From: Bacteroidales bacterium UBA2295 | GTDB taxonomy: Bacteria > Bacteroidota > Bacteroidia > Bacteroidales > Tenuifilaceae | DNA length: 28,257 bases | NCBI GenBank assembly: GCA_002345825.1 | Contig: DDWD01000044.1 | Span: 1 to 28,257, forward strand | Reading direction: 5' to 3' | In this document: in pieces, positions 1 through 7,900 of the stretch | Numbering within the stretch: position 1 is the stretch's first letter | Layout of the letters: the number at the start of each line of letters is the position of its first letter | The notes under the pieces: generated by a model | Database searches by the model: none | Seen by the model: only the letters and a program-made list of their open reading frames with translations | Told to the model about the DNA's origin: nothing | Made by a program: the position numbers and the translations under genes

Positions 1-60
1 TACAAGCCCTTTGCGGATAATGTACGAGGGTTCTGCTACTATGAAAGTTACCTTGCTCAT
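1..60 (-). CDS. Response regulator receiver domain, N-terminal fragment (runs off left edge)
   Basis: Only the first 20 codons lie in the window. They begin MSKVTFIVAEPSYIIRKGLV, the beta1-loop-alpha1 pattern of a CheY-like receiver domain as found in NarL/LuxR-type regulators. The usual acidic pair after beta1 reads A-E-P here, so one acidic position differs from consensus. The ATG (58-60) overlaps the TGA of the upstream hemerythrin gene in an ATGA arrangement, a 4-base overlap typical of translational coupling. This suggests the regulator and the hemerythrin protein are made together. The family call rests on a very short stretch. Confidence 0.55.
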   Translation of the reverse strand, partial: MSKVTFIVAEPSYIIRKGLV

Positions 61-779
61 TGCTTCTGAATCAACACTTTTTCCATTTCAATCACCTTGG
101 GGGCGAGCACCTTTTCCTCAATGCGGGCGTGGTTATTTATATCCTTTTGCAATAGTGAGAACTCTTTAAGCATACGCACGCATACCACCTGGTTCGATAC
201 AGGGGGAACATACTTAATGAAAAGGGTGTTTATGTCGTATAGCTTCGATTCGATATCGTCATGCTCATCCAAAAAGTCGGACATTGAGTAGCTATGCATA
301 GCTACAATTACCTCTTGCAGCTTATTGCCGGTAGTAAAAGCCTCTTCAACATCGAGCGTGTAGGGGAATATCTTATCGTCCTCCCAGGTTAGGTGGTTGA
401 ATAGCTCGGTTTTGTAGTCGCCAAAAAATTTAAGTATGGGTCTAATTTCCTGCGGATTGTTACAGTCCTTAAGCATTTGGTTCATTAGCTGCTCAATAAA
501 GGGAATCTCCTCGTCGATGTAGCTACGATGCGTTTTGCGAAGGTATTCCACTATCTCGCCAACGCTAAAGCTTTGCAGATGCTTTTGCGGAAAATAGTTG
601 GGATCATGGTATGCATTGAGTATTTCGAGGAAAAAACCGGCGTTTATGCCATAGTGGGCACAAACCGTAGATACTGTCTTTTCGCCAAACCCCAGCTTTA
701 TTCCAAAACGGTTAATAACATTCAGGGTGTTATAGTCGGACTGGACAATCTCGGCCAGCTTCATATTGTGTGTAAACAT
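57..779 (-). CDS. Hemerythrin-domain protein, RIC/ScdA/YtfE-like di-iron protein
   Basis: A 240-residue cytoplasmic protein. Residues 7-45 resemble the N-terminal helical domain of ScdA/YtfE (DUF542), but the Cys-Cys pair that normally follows the FGI-type motif is absent (it reads GFGEKT at 30-35). The hemerythrin-like four-helix bundle keeps candidate di-iron ligands H84, H129, E133 (HLTWE), H173, H217 and E221 (HARIE), a spacing close to E. coli YtfE. Family members repair iron-sulfur clusters or handle nitric oxide and oxygen under nitrosative stress; that role is inferred. A second Met at residue 6 (764) is an equally good start. A TAnnTTTG-type box lies at 810-817. Its stop overlaps the next gene, which looks like a response regulator, so a joint stress-response role is likely. 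Confidence 0.8.
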   Translation of the reverse strand: MFTHNMKLAEIVQSDYNTLNVINRFGIKLGFGEKTVSTVCAHYGINAGFFLEILNAYHDPNYFPQKHLQSFSVGEIVEYLRKTHRSYIDEEIPFIEQLMNQMLKDCNNPQEIRPILKFFGDYKTELFNHLTWEDDKIFPYTLDVEEAFTTGNKLQEVIVAMHSYSMSDFLDEHDDIESKLYDINTLFIKYVPPVSNQVVCVRMLKEFSLLQKDINNHARIEEKVLAPKVIEMEKVLIQKQ

Positions 780-809
780 AGCGTGGTTTTCTTAGCGTTT
801 CATATGGTA

Positions 810-817
810 CAAATATA
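810..817 (-). promoter_or_regulatory. Bacteroidota -7 box upstream of the hemerythrin gene
   Basis: Read on the minus strand this is TATATTTG, matching TAnnTTTG, about 31 bases before the ATG at 779. No TTTG element sits at the usual 19-21 bp spacing, so the assignment rests on the -7 box alone. Confidence 0.4.
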
Positions 818-889
818 TCAAACAAATATGTTAGGGTTTGGTTTTGTGAGGGCAATATTGATATTGAACGAAGGTTCGTTATGAGTTGA

Positions 890-1552
890 TTATATGTCAA
901 TTATCTTATTTTTGAGAGCATACTTTACTAGGTCTACCGTTGAGGTGAGTTCTAACTTTTGCATAATATGATTTTTGTGCGATTCTACCGTGCGAACGCT
1001 GATGTAAAGCTTATCGGCAATTAGCTGGTTTGAGTACCCCTCGGCCACCAGTTTTAGGATTTCGCTCTCACGATTGGTGAGTTTCTGCTCCTGGTAATCG
1101 TCAACCCTCTCCGGATTTTTTATCTGCTTAAGGTAGTTTTTCAGAATAATTTCGGAGATATCTTTGCTAAAGTACTCGTTGCCAGCACTTACCTCTTCAA
1201 TGGCTTCAATAAGTTCGGGTTGAGTGATGTTTTTAGGCAAATACCCCTTGGCGCCGGCCTTTATGGCGTTGAAAACAAATTCTTGCGTAGTGTGCATCGA
1301 GAGAACAATTACCCTTACGTTTGGATAATCGTTGCTGAGTATTTTGGTGAGCTCAATGCCCGATATGCCGGGCAGGGATATATCAACAATGGCAATTCGT
1401 GGTTTTACCTCTTGCAGCTTCTCTAAAAATTCATTGGCATCGAAGGCTTCGGTAACCACCTCGATATGTTCAGCATCTTCGATAAGTGACTTTATGCCAT
1501 CGCGCACAATCTGATGATCATCCACAAGGGCAACTGAAATTTTAGTTTTCAT
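890..1552 (-). CDS. NarL/LuxR-family DNA-binding response regulator
   Basis: A 220-residue two-component response regulator. The receiver domain (about 4-120) shows the acidic pair D11-D12, phosphoacceptor D57 (IVDISLPG) and conserved K107 (YLPKN). A linker leads to a LuxR-type helix-turn-helix at about 158-215 (LTNRESEILKLVAEG...ISVRTVESH). I chose the ATG at 1552 because the receiver then starts directly with MKTKISVALVDD; an upstream in-frame ATG at 1585 would add 11 residues. The start at 1552 overlaps the kinase stop by 11 bases, so the two genes form a coupled kinase-regulator pair. The regulon is unknown, but the hemerythrin gene immediately downstream is a plausible target. Confidence 0.93.
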   Translation of the reverse strand: MKTKISVALVDDHQIVRDGIKSLIEDAEHIEVVTEAFDANEFLEKLQEVKPRIAIVDISLPGISGIELTKILSNDYPNVRVIVLSMHTTQEFVFNAIKAGAKGYLPKNITQPELIEAIEEVSAGNEYFSKDISEIILKNYLKQIKNPERVDDYQEQKLTNRESEILKLVAEGYSNQLIADKLYISVRTVESHKNHIMQKLELTSTVDLVKYALKNKIIDI

Positions 1553-3707
1553 GTTTCGGATTAAAATTTTTAATGGGTAGTTCAACCTTTACAAGTGTTC
1601 CTTTTCCTGCTGATGATACTATTTCGAATTTGCCGTTAAGCAGTGTTGCTCTTTCTTTCATATTGTATAGCCCGTTGCCCGTGCCGTTGGTTTGGCTCTT
1701 GTTGTATCCTATGCCGTTATCCTCAATGTGTATAAATAGTTTGTGAATATCGGAGAAAACGGAAACAATCGCCTTTGTGGCTTTAGAATGTTTTACAATG
1801 TTGGTTAAGGCCTCTTGCACAATCCTGTACGAGTATGTTTTGGTAAGCATATCAATGCTTTCGGGCAAAACACCAACCACTAGCGAGATATTTATTTGCG
1901 CATTGCTTTCAACCTCGTTGCATAGGTTACGGAGCACCACGGCTAGGCTGAATTCAGTTAGCGCTGCAGGCATAAGGTTGTTCGATATCCTCCGCGTTTC
2001 CTCAATGGTTTGGTTAAACATCTGCTTAACCATCTCAATGGTTTTGCGCTGATCACCCAGCTTATCCAAAGCAATGCTCTCAAGCCTAAGCTTTATGGCC
2101 ACAAGGGTCTGCCCCAGTCCATCATGCAGCTCGCGCGAAAGCCGTTGTCGTTCCTGTTCTTGCCCATCAATAACGGAGCGCAAGCGATGCAATCGTTCGG
2201 TTTTTAGCTCGTCCTCCATAGCCTTTCGCTCCGCGATGTTGCGTATCACCATTACCTCTACATCTTGATTATGGAATGATATTTTCCGATGTTGCACCTC
2301 TACAGGAACCCTCTGCCTGTTTTTGGCCAAAAGAATTGCCTCAAACGACTGCACTTCGTTTTTGTCTCTATACTTCAGCAGGTAGTCGTCGTCGGCAAAA
2401 AGCGATTGGGGTGATGTGTTAAGCAGCTGATCCTCGGTGTAGCCCGTTAAATTTATCATTGCCCTGTTTACCAAGATTGTTTTTCCGCTTTTATGAATCA
2501 GAATCCCATCAATGGTGGCTCGATAGAAGTGCAATAGCCTATGCTCTCGCTCTTTAAGCCGTTGGGTGGTATGCTTAAGGCTAAGGGTCATCTTGTTAAA
2601 AACCTGTGTCAGTAATCCAATCTCATCGCGTTGGGGGATGGGTACTATCCAGTCGAAATTTCCTTCGCTAACTCGCGTTGCAGCTTCCTTAAGCTTAATC
2701 AAAGGTGTAGTTATGCGGCTGCTGAAAAGGAAAACACCTCCGGTTATCAGCAAAAATATGATGGCGCCAATTAGCAATATCCTTTTTTTTAGCAGTACCA
2801 CATCCGAGAGGGCTTCACTCCAGTCCATTTCGGCCACAACCACCCACCTAAGCGCTGGTATATCCACAGGGCTATAGGAACTCAGCACTTGCACCCCTCG
2901 GTAATCCTTAATCTTTGCTGTACCAGCAAACCCCATAAGCGATTGCTCTACGGCAAACGTATGAGATTTGACAGCGAGAACAGAGTTGTCTACAAATCGC
3001 GACGACGAGCGCATGAGGAAATCATCACCCGCTAGGTATACCTCGCCGCTTCGCCCAACTTCCATCTTATCAATATTCTCGGCCATTAGCTTGTTCATGG
3101 CCACATCAGGGATCTCAAGTAAGACAACAGAACCGGCAAGTGAACCATTGGCAATGGGTGCACAAATAAACGAGCTGTATGTGTTTATAAGCGATCCGGT
3201 GGTGAAATCAGACACTTCGATTTGTTGGTTTTTGGAGGTTTTTTCGGCCAGGCTGTTAAGCTCTGCTTTAGTGGATAGGGTGGTGTGAACAATATGGCTT
3301 AGTGGATTTTTCTCGGAAAGTTTAATGCAAAATGCATTCCCGTTAGGCTGCCCTATGGTGATACTGCTGTAACAATTTGCTGCCTGCAAAAAGGATAGCG
3401 TATTGCTAAAAGGTTGATTGTTTTTTAGAGTTACAAGGTCGATATTGCCTGTAGTTTCCAGCTGGTTGGCAAGTTTTGTAATGGTATTATCTGTCGATAT
3501 TAGCTGGGTTTCCCTAATTCTATCGGAAAAAAACTGCTCCACCTGTTTTGCCTTTTCCTCGCGGATGGATGTGAGCTGGTTAAAAGTCCGCTCGAGTAGG
3601 GCGCTGCGGGCAATATAATACGAGTATCCCCCAAGTAGCAACAACCCCACAAAGCAAAATAGCATGGAGTAAATAAAAAGACGCGTTTTAATGGAGAGAG
3701 CCTTCAT
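1542..3707 (-). CDS. Sensor histidine kinase (Cache-HAMP-PAS-HisKA_3-HATPase)
   Basis: A 721-residue inner-membrane sensor kinase from the preferred ATG at 3707. Order: TM1 about 8-29; a large periplasmic sensor domain of double-Cache type about 30-309, with the typical GRSGEVYLAGDDFLMRSSSR stretch; TM2 about 310-329; HAMP about 330-383; PAS about 387-497; HisKA_3 dimerisation/phosphoacceptor domain with H528 in RELHDGLGQ; and a HATPase_c domain about 627-712 with DNGIG and GNGLYN motifs. This is NarX/DegS-like architecture, matching the NarL-type regulator it overlaps. The longer reading from 3791 is disfavoured because a TACATTTG box at 3728-3735 would lie inside the coding region. Ligand unknown; Cache domains usually bind small extracytoplasmic molecules. 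Confidence 0.93.
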   Translation of the reverse strand: MKALSIKTRLFIYSMLFCFVGLLLLGGYSYYIARSALLERTFNQLTSIREEKAKQVEQFFSDRIRETQLISTDNTITKLANQLETTGNIDLVTLKNNQPFSNTLSFLQAANCYSSITIGQPNGNAFCIKLSEKNPLSHIVHTTLSTKAELNSLAEKTSKNQQIEVSDFTTGSLINTYSSFICAPIANGSLAGSVVLLEIPDVAMNKLMAENIDKMEVGRSGEVYLAGDDFLMRSSSRFVDNSVLAVKSHTFAVEQSLMGFAGTAKIKDYRGVQVLSSYSPVDIPALRWVVVAEMDWSEALSDVVLLKKRILLIGAIIFLLITGGVFLFSSRITTPLIKLKEAATRVSEGNFDWIVPIPQRDEIGLLTQVFNKMTLSLKHTTQRLKEREHRLLHFYRATIDGILIHKSGKTILVNRAMINLTGYTEDQLLNTSPQSLFADDDYLLKYRDKNEVQSFEAILLAKNRQRVPVEVQHRKISFHNQDVEVMVIRNIAERKAMEDELKTERLHRLRSVIDGQEQERQRLSRELHDGLGQTLVAIKLRLESIALDKLGDQRKTIEMVKQMFNQTIEETRRISNNLMPAALTEFSLAVVLRNLCNEVESNAQINISLVVGVLPESIDMLTKTYSYRIVQEALTNIVKHSKATKAIVSVFSDIHKLFIHIEDNGIGYNKSQTNGTGNGLYNMKERATLLNGKFEIVSSAGKGTLVKVELPIKNFNPKHEN

Positions 3708-3727
3708 TGTCAACGAATCGGTTTTTT

Positions 3728-3735
3728 CAAATGTA
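3728..3735 (-). promoter_or_regulatory. -7 box upstream of the kinase-regulator operon
   Basis: The minus strand reads TACATTTG (TAnnTTTG), placing a start of transcription near 3721 and 14 bases before the ATG at 3707. This supports 3707 over the in-frame Met codons further upstream. I see no good -33 element. Confidence 0.45.
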
Positions 3736-3826
3736 GCATTTTTTCTCAACCCCTGCATACTGATTGTGTAATTGATTTGTGTAGATATCAATTTACGTAA
3801 TCATTATCATTAGTATGCCATTTTTA

Positions 3827-3834
3827 TATCTTTG
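3827..3834 (+). promoter_or_regulatory. -7 box upstream of the aspartic-protease-fold gene
   Basis: TATCTTTG matches TAnnTTTG. It lies 23 bases before the ATG at 3857 and inside the longer possible reading from 3815, so it also argues for the shorter start. Confidence 0.45.
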
Positions 3835-3856
3835 TGCCCACACTAAAAATTTTCCT

Positions 3857-4297
3857 ATGGAGATTACCATCCCGTTTGATATAAAAGAGATTGAACACGC
3901 CAGTTTTCATCCAATAGTAGCGGCGCAAATCAACGATAGGCAGTTTAATATGATACTAGATACGGGCGCATCGCGCACGGTGTTAAGCAGTGAGCTGGTT
4001 GTAAGTTTCGAGAAAATAATCAAGGATGGAGAGGAAGCCTTTGCCGCCGGCATTAATGCCCAGCGAATGGATGTAGAGCAGGTTGTTGTTCCAAGTATTT
4101 GGATTGGGGGTGTGGAGTTCAAAAATATGCTTGTTTTTAGCACCGATTTAGAAGCAGTTTCATCGCTTTACGAACAGATGGCCCAGATGAGAGTTGATGG
4201 CTTGTTGGGTTGCGATTTTCTGGTTGATAATGGCGGCATTGTCGATTTTAACAAGCAAAAAATTTTTCTTAATGGCCTCAAAAAACCCCATAAGTAG
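3857..4297 (+). CDS. Retropepsin-like (clan AA) aspartic protease-fold protein
   Basis: A 146-residue cytoplasmic protein without signal peptide. It has the retropepsin active-site motif at residues 34-41 (LDTGASRT, D35) within a hydrophobic beta strand, and the second psi-loop signature GLLGCDFL at 115-122 followed by VDFNKQKIFL. Length and single DTG fit single-lobe bacterial clan AA proteins that would act as homodimers. Substrate unknown. The ATG at 3857 was chosen over an upstream ATG at 3815 because a promoter box falls between them and because the fold begins at MEITIPFD. It is divergent from the kinase operon and followed by a separately promoted secDF. Confidence 0.8.
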   Translation: MEITIPFDIKEIEHASFHPIVAAQINDRQFNMILDTGASRTVLSSELVVSFEKIIKDGEEAFAAGINAQRMDVEQVVVPSIWIGGVEFKNMLVFSTDLEAVSSLYEQMAQMRVDGLLGCDFLVDNGGIVDFNKQKIFLNGLKKPHK

Positions 4298-4379
4298 ATC
4301 TTAATATTCTGGTTTTCTGGGTGGCGTTATAGATTTCGAGCACAATGCAAGGTTTTATGGCATTTCTCAAAAAAAGTGA

Positions 4380-4387
4380 TATATTTG
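4380..4387 (+). promoter_or_regulatory. -7 box upstream of secDF
   Basis: TATATTTG matches TAnnTTTG, 54 bases before the secDF ATG. This leaves a leader of about 47 bases that is A-rich just before the start and has no Shine-Dalgarno motif. Confidence 0.45.
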
Positions 4388-4441
4388 CCCCACATTTTCA
4401 AAATAAACTAAAAGTAATCAATCGTTTAACACAAAAATCCA

Positions 4442-7400
4442 ATGCAAAATAGAGGAGCGATAAGGTTTATTGCAATAGCATTGACGCTGGTATGTCTTTA
4501 CCAGCTATCCTTTACCTGGTTTGCCAAGAGAGCAGAAAGGGCAGCAGTAGAATATGCCCAAGGCGATCCGAAAAAGGAAGCATACTATCTCGATTCCATT
4601 TCTAGCGAAACTGTTTACAACTTTTTATGGTTGCGCCAGTACACCTACCGCGATGTGAAAGAGCGCGAGATCAATCTCGGTCTTGACCTTAAAGGCGGGA
4701 TGAACGTAACCCTAGAGGTATCAGTTGTAGATATCGTACGTTCATTATCAAATTACAGCAACGACAGCGCATTTGTGGCTGCCATCGATATGGCGCGCAA
4801 GATGCCTCCATCAGAGGATTTCATTACTCGTTTTGGAAAAGCCTTTGAAACAATTGCTCCCAATGCTCGACTGGCCTCAATATTCAATACCGTTGAGCTG
4901 CGCGATAGGGTTAATTTCAACTCTACCAATCAGGAGGTGCTTGAAGTAATTAATACCGAGGCCGAGAGCGCAATTGCCAACTCGTTTAACATTATTCGTA
5001 ACCGTATCGACCGCTTTGGAGTGGCTCAGCCCAACATCCAGCGTCTCGAGGGGTCTGGACGAATATTGGTTGAACTACCAGGTGTGAAAGAGCCTGAGAG
5101 GGTACGTAAACTCCTTCAGGGAACAGCTAGCCTCGAATTTTGGGAAACCTATGAGAATAGCGAGGTATTTCCATTCCTTCAGGAGGTCAACAAGAAAATC
5201 AAAGAGATCAAGGATGCAGAGGCTGCTTTAGCTAAAGGCGAGAAATCCTCTACACAGGAGCAGCCTGAAGCACAAATCGATGAGCCGCAAGGCGAATCGG
5301 AAGGTGAGGAGGATGAGCTCTTAGAGATGCTGAAGGCCGAAGGCGATTCAACTGATGTTGACGATGCCGATTGGGCTAAGGAGTTTCCTCTGTTTGCAGT
5401 GCTAAATCCAAATACAAATCAGCAAGGACAAATAATGGGAGGACCAGTAGTTGGTTACGCTCATTATCGCGATACTGCTCAGGTAAACAGCTATCTTAAT
5501 ATGCCTCAGGTAAAGCAATTGTTACCTCGCGATTTGAGATTGCTTTGGTCTGTTAAGCCCGTGCAATGGGACAATACTAGTAGCGTATACGAACTAGTTG
5601 CCATTAAAGTAACTAGCCGTGATGGTAATCCTCCCCTCGATGGAGGTTCTATCACCGATGCTCGCGATGACTTTAGCCAAACCGGAGGCGAAGCTGAGGT
5701 GTCGATGAGCATGAATGCAGAGGGAGCTAAAATTTGGGCTAGGCTTACTGCCGATAATGTTGGCAAATCAATTGCCATTGTGCTCGATGACTACGTTTAC
5801 TCTTTCCCAAAGGTAAATCAGGAGATCCGTGGTGGACGCTCATCAATTACTGGCGGCTTCACTATTAACGAGGCAAAAGACTTGGCCAACGTGCTTAAGT
5901 CGGGTAAATTACCTGCCCCAGCAAGAATTATACAAGAAGAAATTGTAGGGCCATCACTAGGTCAGGAGGCTATCGATTCGGGCTTGCGCTCATTCATCCT
6001 TAGCTTTATTGTTGTGCTAATATTTATGGTTTTCTACTATAGCCATAGGGGTGGTCTTATTGCAAACTTTGCTTTGGTAGCTAACCTATTCTTTATATTT
6101 GGAGTGCTAGCATCGTTTGGAGCAACGCTAACGCTTCCCGGTATTGCTGGTATTGTGCTAACCATTGGTATGTCGGTTGATGCCAACGTGCTAATCTTTG
6201 AGCGTATTCGTGAGGAGTTGAAAGCTGGAAAGGGGCAGGGGCTTGCCATTAACGATGGATACAAGAATGCCTACTCAGCCATCATCGACGGTAACGTTAC
6301 AACGCTACTTACTGGTGTTATCCTTTATCTATTCGGTTCTGGTCCAATTCGTGGATTTGCAACTACACTGGTTATAGGTATTATCACCTCGTTGTTCAGC
6401 GCATTGTTCCTTACCCGTTTGGTTATTCACTTCATGCAGCAGCGTAAATACAAAATTACTTTCTCCAATAGGATTAGTGAGGGTGCATTTAAGGACACCA
6501 AGTTCAATTTTATTGGTTCAAGAAAAATATCGTATGCAATTTCTTTTGCACTTATACTGCTTGCCATTGGTTCGCTCTCAATACGTGGGTTAAATTATGG
6601 TATCGATTTTTCTGGTGGCCGTTCGTACGTAGTACGTTTCCAAGAAGATGTATCAACCGTTGATATAGCTGCTGACCTTAGTGATGTGTTTGGTCAAGCG
6701 CCTGAGGTTAAAACATTCGGTCCAGCAAATCAGGTTAAGATTACCACTAAGTATCTGATTGACGATGAGGGAGAAAATATTGATAATGAGATTGACTCGT
6801 TGCTACACGTAGGGCTTATGCCTTACTTGCCCGATGGTACAAGTATCGATGAGTTTAGAGACGATTTCAAGCAGAGCAGTATGAAGGTAGGACCTACCAT
6901 TGCCCATGACCTTCGTCAAGAAGCAATAATTGCACTGTTCTTTGCCTTGGTAGTAATTTTCCTTTACATTCTCATCCGATTTAAAAACTGGTCGTATGGT
7001 ACAGGTGCCGTTGTTGCCCTTTTCCACGATGCATTAATTGTGGTGGGTATCTTCTCCTTACTGTACAATAGGATGCCGTTTGGGCTTGAGATTGACCAGG
7101 CATTTATTGCTGCAATACTTACCATCATCGGTTACTCTATCAACGACTCGGTGGTTATTTTCGACCGTATTCGCGAATACATTGGCCTATATCCAAAGCG
7201 CGATAAAATGGTTACCATGAACAATGCGTTGAACGACACCCTAAGCCGTACGTTCTCCACATCGTTTAGTACCCTGGTTGTGCTTGTGCCAATATTCTTC
7301 TTTGGCGGTGAAAGTATCCGTGGATTTATCTTCGGCTTGATCATTGGTGTGCTTGTGGGTACATATTCATCTCTATTTGTTGCATCACCAATTGCTTACG

Positions 7401-7462
7401 ATATTAAGACGTGGTCTGCCAAACGATCGGAGAAAGCATTGCCTACCAAAAAGAAAAAATAA
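4442..7462 (+). CDS. secDF: Protein translocase subunits SecD and SecF, fused (SecDF)
   Basis: A 1006-residue inner-membrane protein that uses the proton gradient to help SecYEG complete export. The SecD half has an N-terminal TM (about 7-27), the motif LGLDLKGGMN at 79-88, a periplasmic P1 region with LDGGSITDARDD at 399-410, and six C-terminal TM segments including MSVDANVLIFERIREE at 577-592. The SecF half starts near 690, with GIDFSGG at 720-726 and a second six-TM block containing GYSINDSVVIFDRIREY. Fusion in one chain is usual for Bacteroidota. An acidic low-complexity stretch at about 258-312 interrupts the P1 region. A strong terminator follows the stop, so it is likely monocistronic. 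Confidence 0.97.
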   Translation: MQNRGAIRFIAIALTLVCLYQLSFTWFAKRAERAAVEYAQGDPKKEAYYLDSISSETVYNFLWLRQYTYRDVKEREINLGLDLKGGMNVTLEVSVVDIVRSLSNYSNDSAFVAAIDMARKMPPSEDFITRFGKAFETIAPNARLASIFNTVELRDRVNFNSTNQEVLEVINTEAESAIANSFNIIRNRIDRFGVAQPNIQRLEGSGRILVELPGVKEPERVRKLLQGTASLEFWETYENSEVFPFLQEVNKKIKEIKDAEAALAKGEKSSTQEQPEAQIDEPQGESEGEEDELLEMLKAEGDSTDVDDADWAKEFPLFAVLNPNTNQQGQIMGGPVVGYAHYRDTAQVNSYLNMPQVKQLLPRDLRLLWSVKPVQWDNTSSVYELVAIKVTSRDGNPPLDGGSITDARDDFSQTGGEAEVSMSMNAEGAKIWARLTADNVGKSIAIVLDDYVYSFPKVNQEIRGGRSSITGGFTINEAKDLANVLKSGKLPAPARIIQEEIVGPSLGQEAIDSGLRSFILSFIVVLIFMVFYYSHRGGLIANFALVANLFFIFGVLASFGATLTLPGIAGIVLTIGMSVDANVLIFERIREELKAGKGQGLAINDGYKNAYSAIIDGNVTTLLTGVILYLFGSGPIRGFATTLVIGIITSLFSALFLTRLVIHFMQQRKYKITFSNRISEGAFKDTKFNFIGSRKISYAISFALILLAIGSLSIRGLNYGIDFSGGRSYVVRFQEDVSTVDIAADLSDVFGQAPEVKTFGPANQVKITTKYLIDDEGENIDNEIDSLLHVGLMPYLPDGTSIDEFRDDFKQSSMKVGPTIAHDLRQEAIIALFFALVVIFLYILIRFKNWSYGTGAVVALFHDALIVVGIFSLLYNRMPFGLEIDQAFIAAILTIIGYSINDSVVIFDRIREYIGLYPKRDKMVTMNNALNDTLSRTFSTSFSTLVVLVPIFFFGGESIRGFIFGLIIGVLVGTYSSLFVASPIAYDIKTWSAKRSEKALPTKKKK

Positions 7463-7483
7463 ATCTTCTTTTGAAATAAATTT

Positions 7484-7517
7484 AAAATCCTGCGGCTAGC
7501 TCCGCAGGATTTTTTTT
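7484..7517 (+). terminator. Intrinsic terminator after secDF
   Basis: A 12-bp perfect stem (AAAATCCTGCGG / CCGCAGGATTTT) with a six-base loop CTAGCT runs directly into a T tract ending at 7517. It lies 21 bases after the secDF stop. The tatA -7 box begins two bases after the T tract. Confidence 0.9.
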
Positions 7518-7518
7518 G

Positions 7519-7526
7519 TAGTTTTG
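7519..7526 (+). promoter_or_regulatory. -7 box upstream of tatA
   Basis: TAGTTTTG matches TAnnTTTG, 13 bases before the first possible ATG at 7540. The same octamer precedes the DUF5686-type gene at 9254-9261, also directly after a terminator. Such a short leader would favour the second ATG at 7549. Confidence 0.5.
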
Positions 7527-7539
7527 TGGCTAAACAAAT

Positions 7540-7791
7540 ATGTGCGCAATGCTCTTATTTATTGGTGGCACGGAGGTTATACTAATAGTTATTGTTATTC
7601 TTCTGCTTTTCGGATCAAAGAAAATCCCTGAGGTTGCTCGTGCCATAGGCAAGGGTTACCGTGAGTTTCAGAAAGCAACTGAAGATATTAAGCGCGAACT
7701 TTCCGATTTAGATGTTGAGCCAAAATCAACCAAACCACAAAAGGAGTCGACACCTAGGGAAAATGAGCATAATGCCTCAGATGTCCCATAG
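7540..7791 (+). CDS. tatA: Twin-arginine translocase subunit TatA/TatE
   Basis: An 83-residue pore-forming subunit of the Tat system, which exports folded proteins. It has one N-terminal TM segment (about 11-23, VILIVIVILLLFG), the F-G hinge followed by SKKIPEVARAIGKGYREFQKA, the amphipathic helix typical of TatA, and a charged disordered tail (about 50-83). The start is either 7540 or the ATG at 7549 (MLLFIGGTE); the latter is closer to the usual family N-terminus. No tatC is adjacent, so TatC must be encoded elsewhere. TatA and TatB are hard to separate by length alone, but the short tail favours TatA. Confidence 0.92.
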   Translation: MCAMLLFIGGTEVILIVIVILLLFGSKKIPEVARAIGKGYREFQKATEDIKRELSDLDVEPKSTKPQKESTPRENEHNASDVP

Positions 7792-7835
7792 AAAATAAAG
7801 TTTTGATTTATAGGCGATTTATATAAAAAATGGCG

Positions 7836-7843
7836 TATCTTTG
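7836..7843 (+). promoter_or_regulatory. -7 box upstream of the pseudouridine synthase gene
   Basis: TATCTTTG matches TAnnTTTG, 57 bases before the ATG at 7901. No -33 element is evident at standard spacing. Confidence 0.4.
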
Positions 7844-7900
7844 TGGCCATTTTTTACACACATCAATTAGTTTTAAGAGTTCTTAACCAGTACATTGTAA

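Noticed and set aside
867..880. AACGAA-GG-TTCGTT hairpin as terminator of the NarL-type regulator
   Set aside because: Stem of six bp, two-base loop and no U tract, so it cannot be supported as an intrinsic terminator.
3708..3791. Longer N-terminus for the sensor kinase
   Set aside because: It would place the TACATTTG box inside the gene, and the membrane segment follows the ATG at 3707 directly.
3815..3856. Longer N-terminus for the aspartic-protease-fold protein
   Set aside because: The extra 14 residues contain the promoter box and do not fit the fold, which begins at the ATG at 3857.
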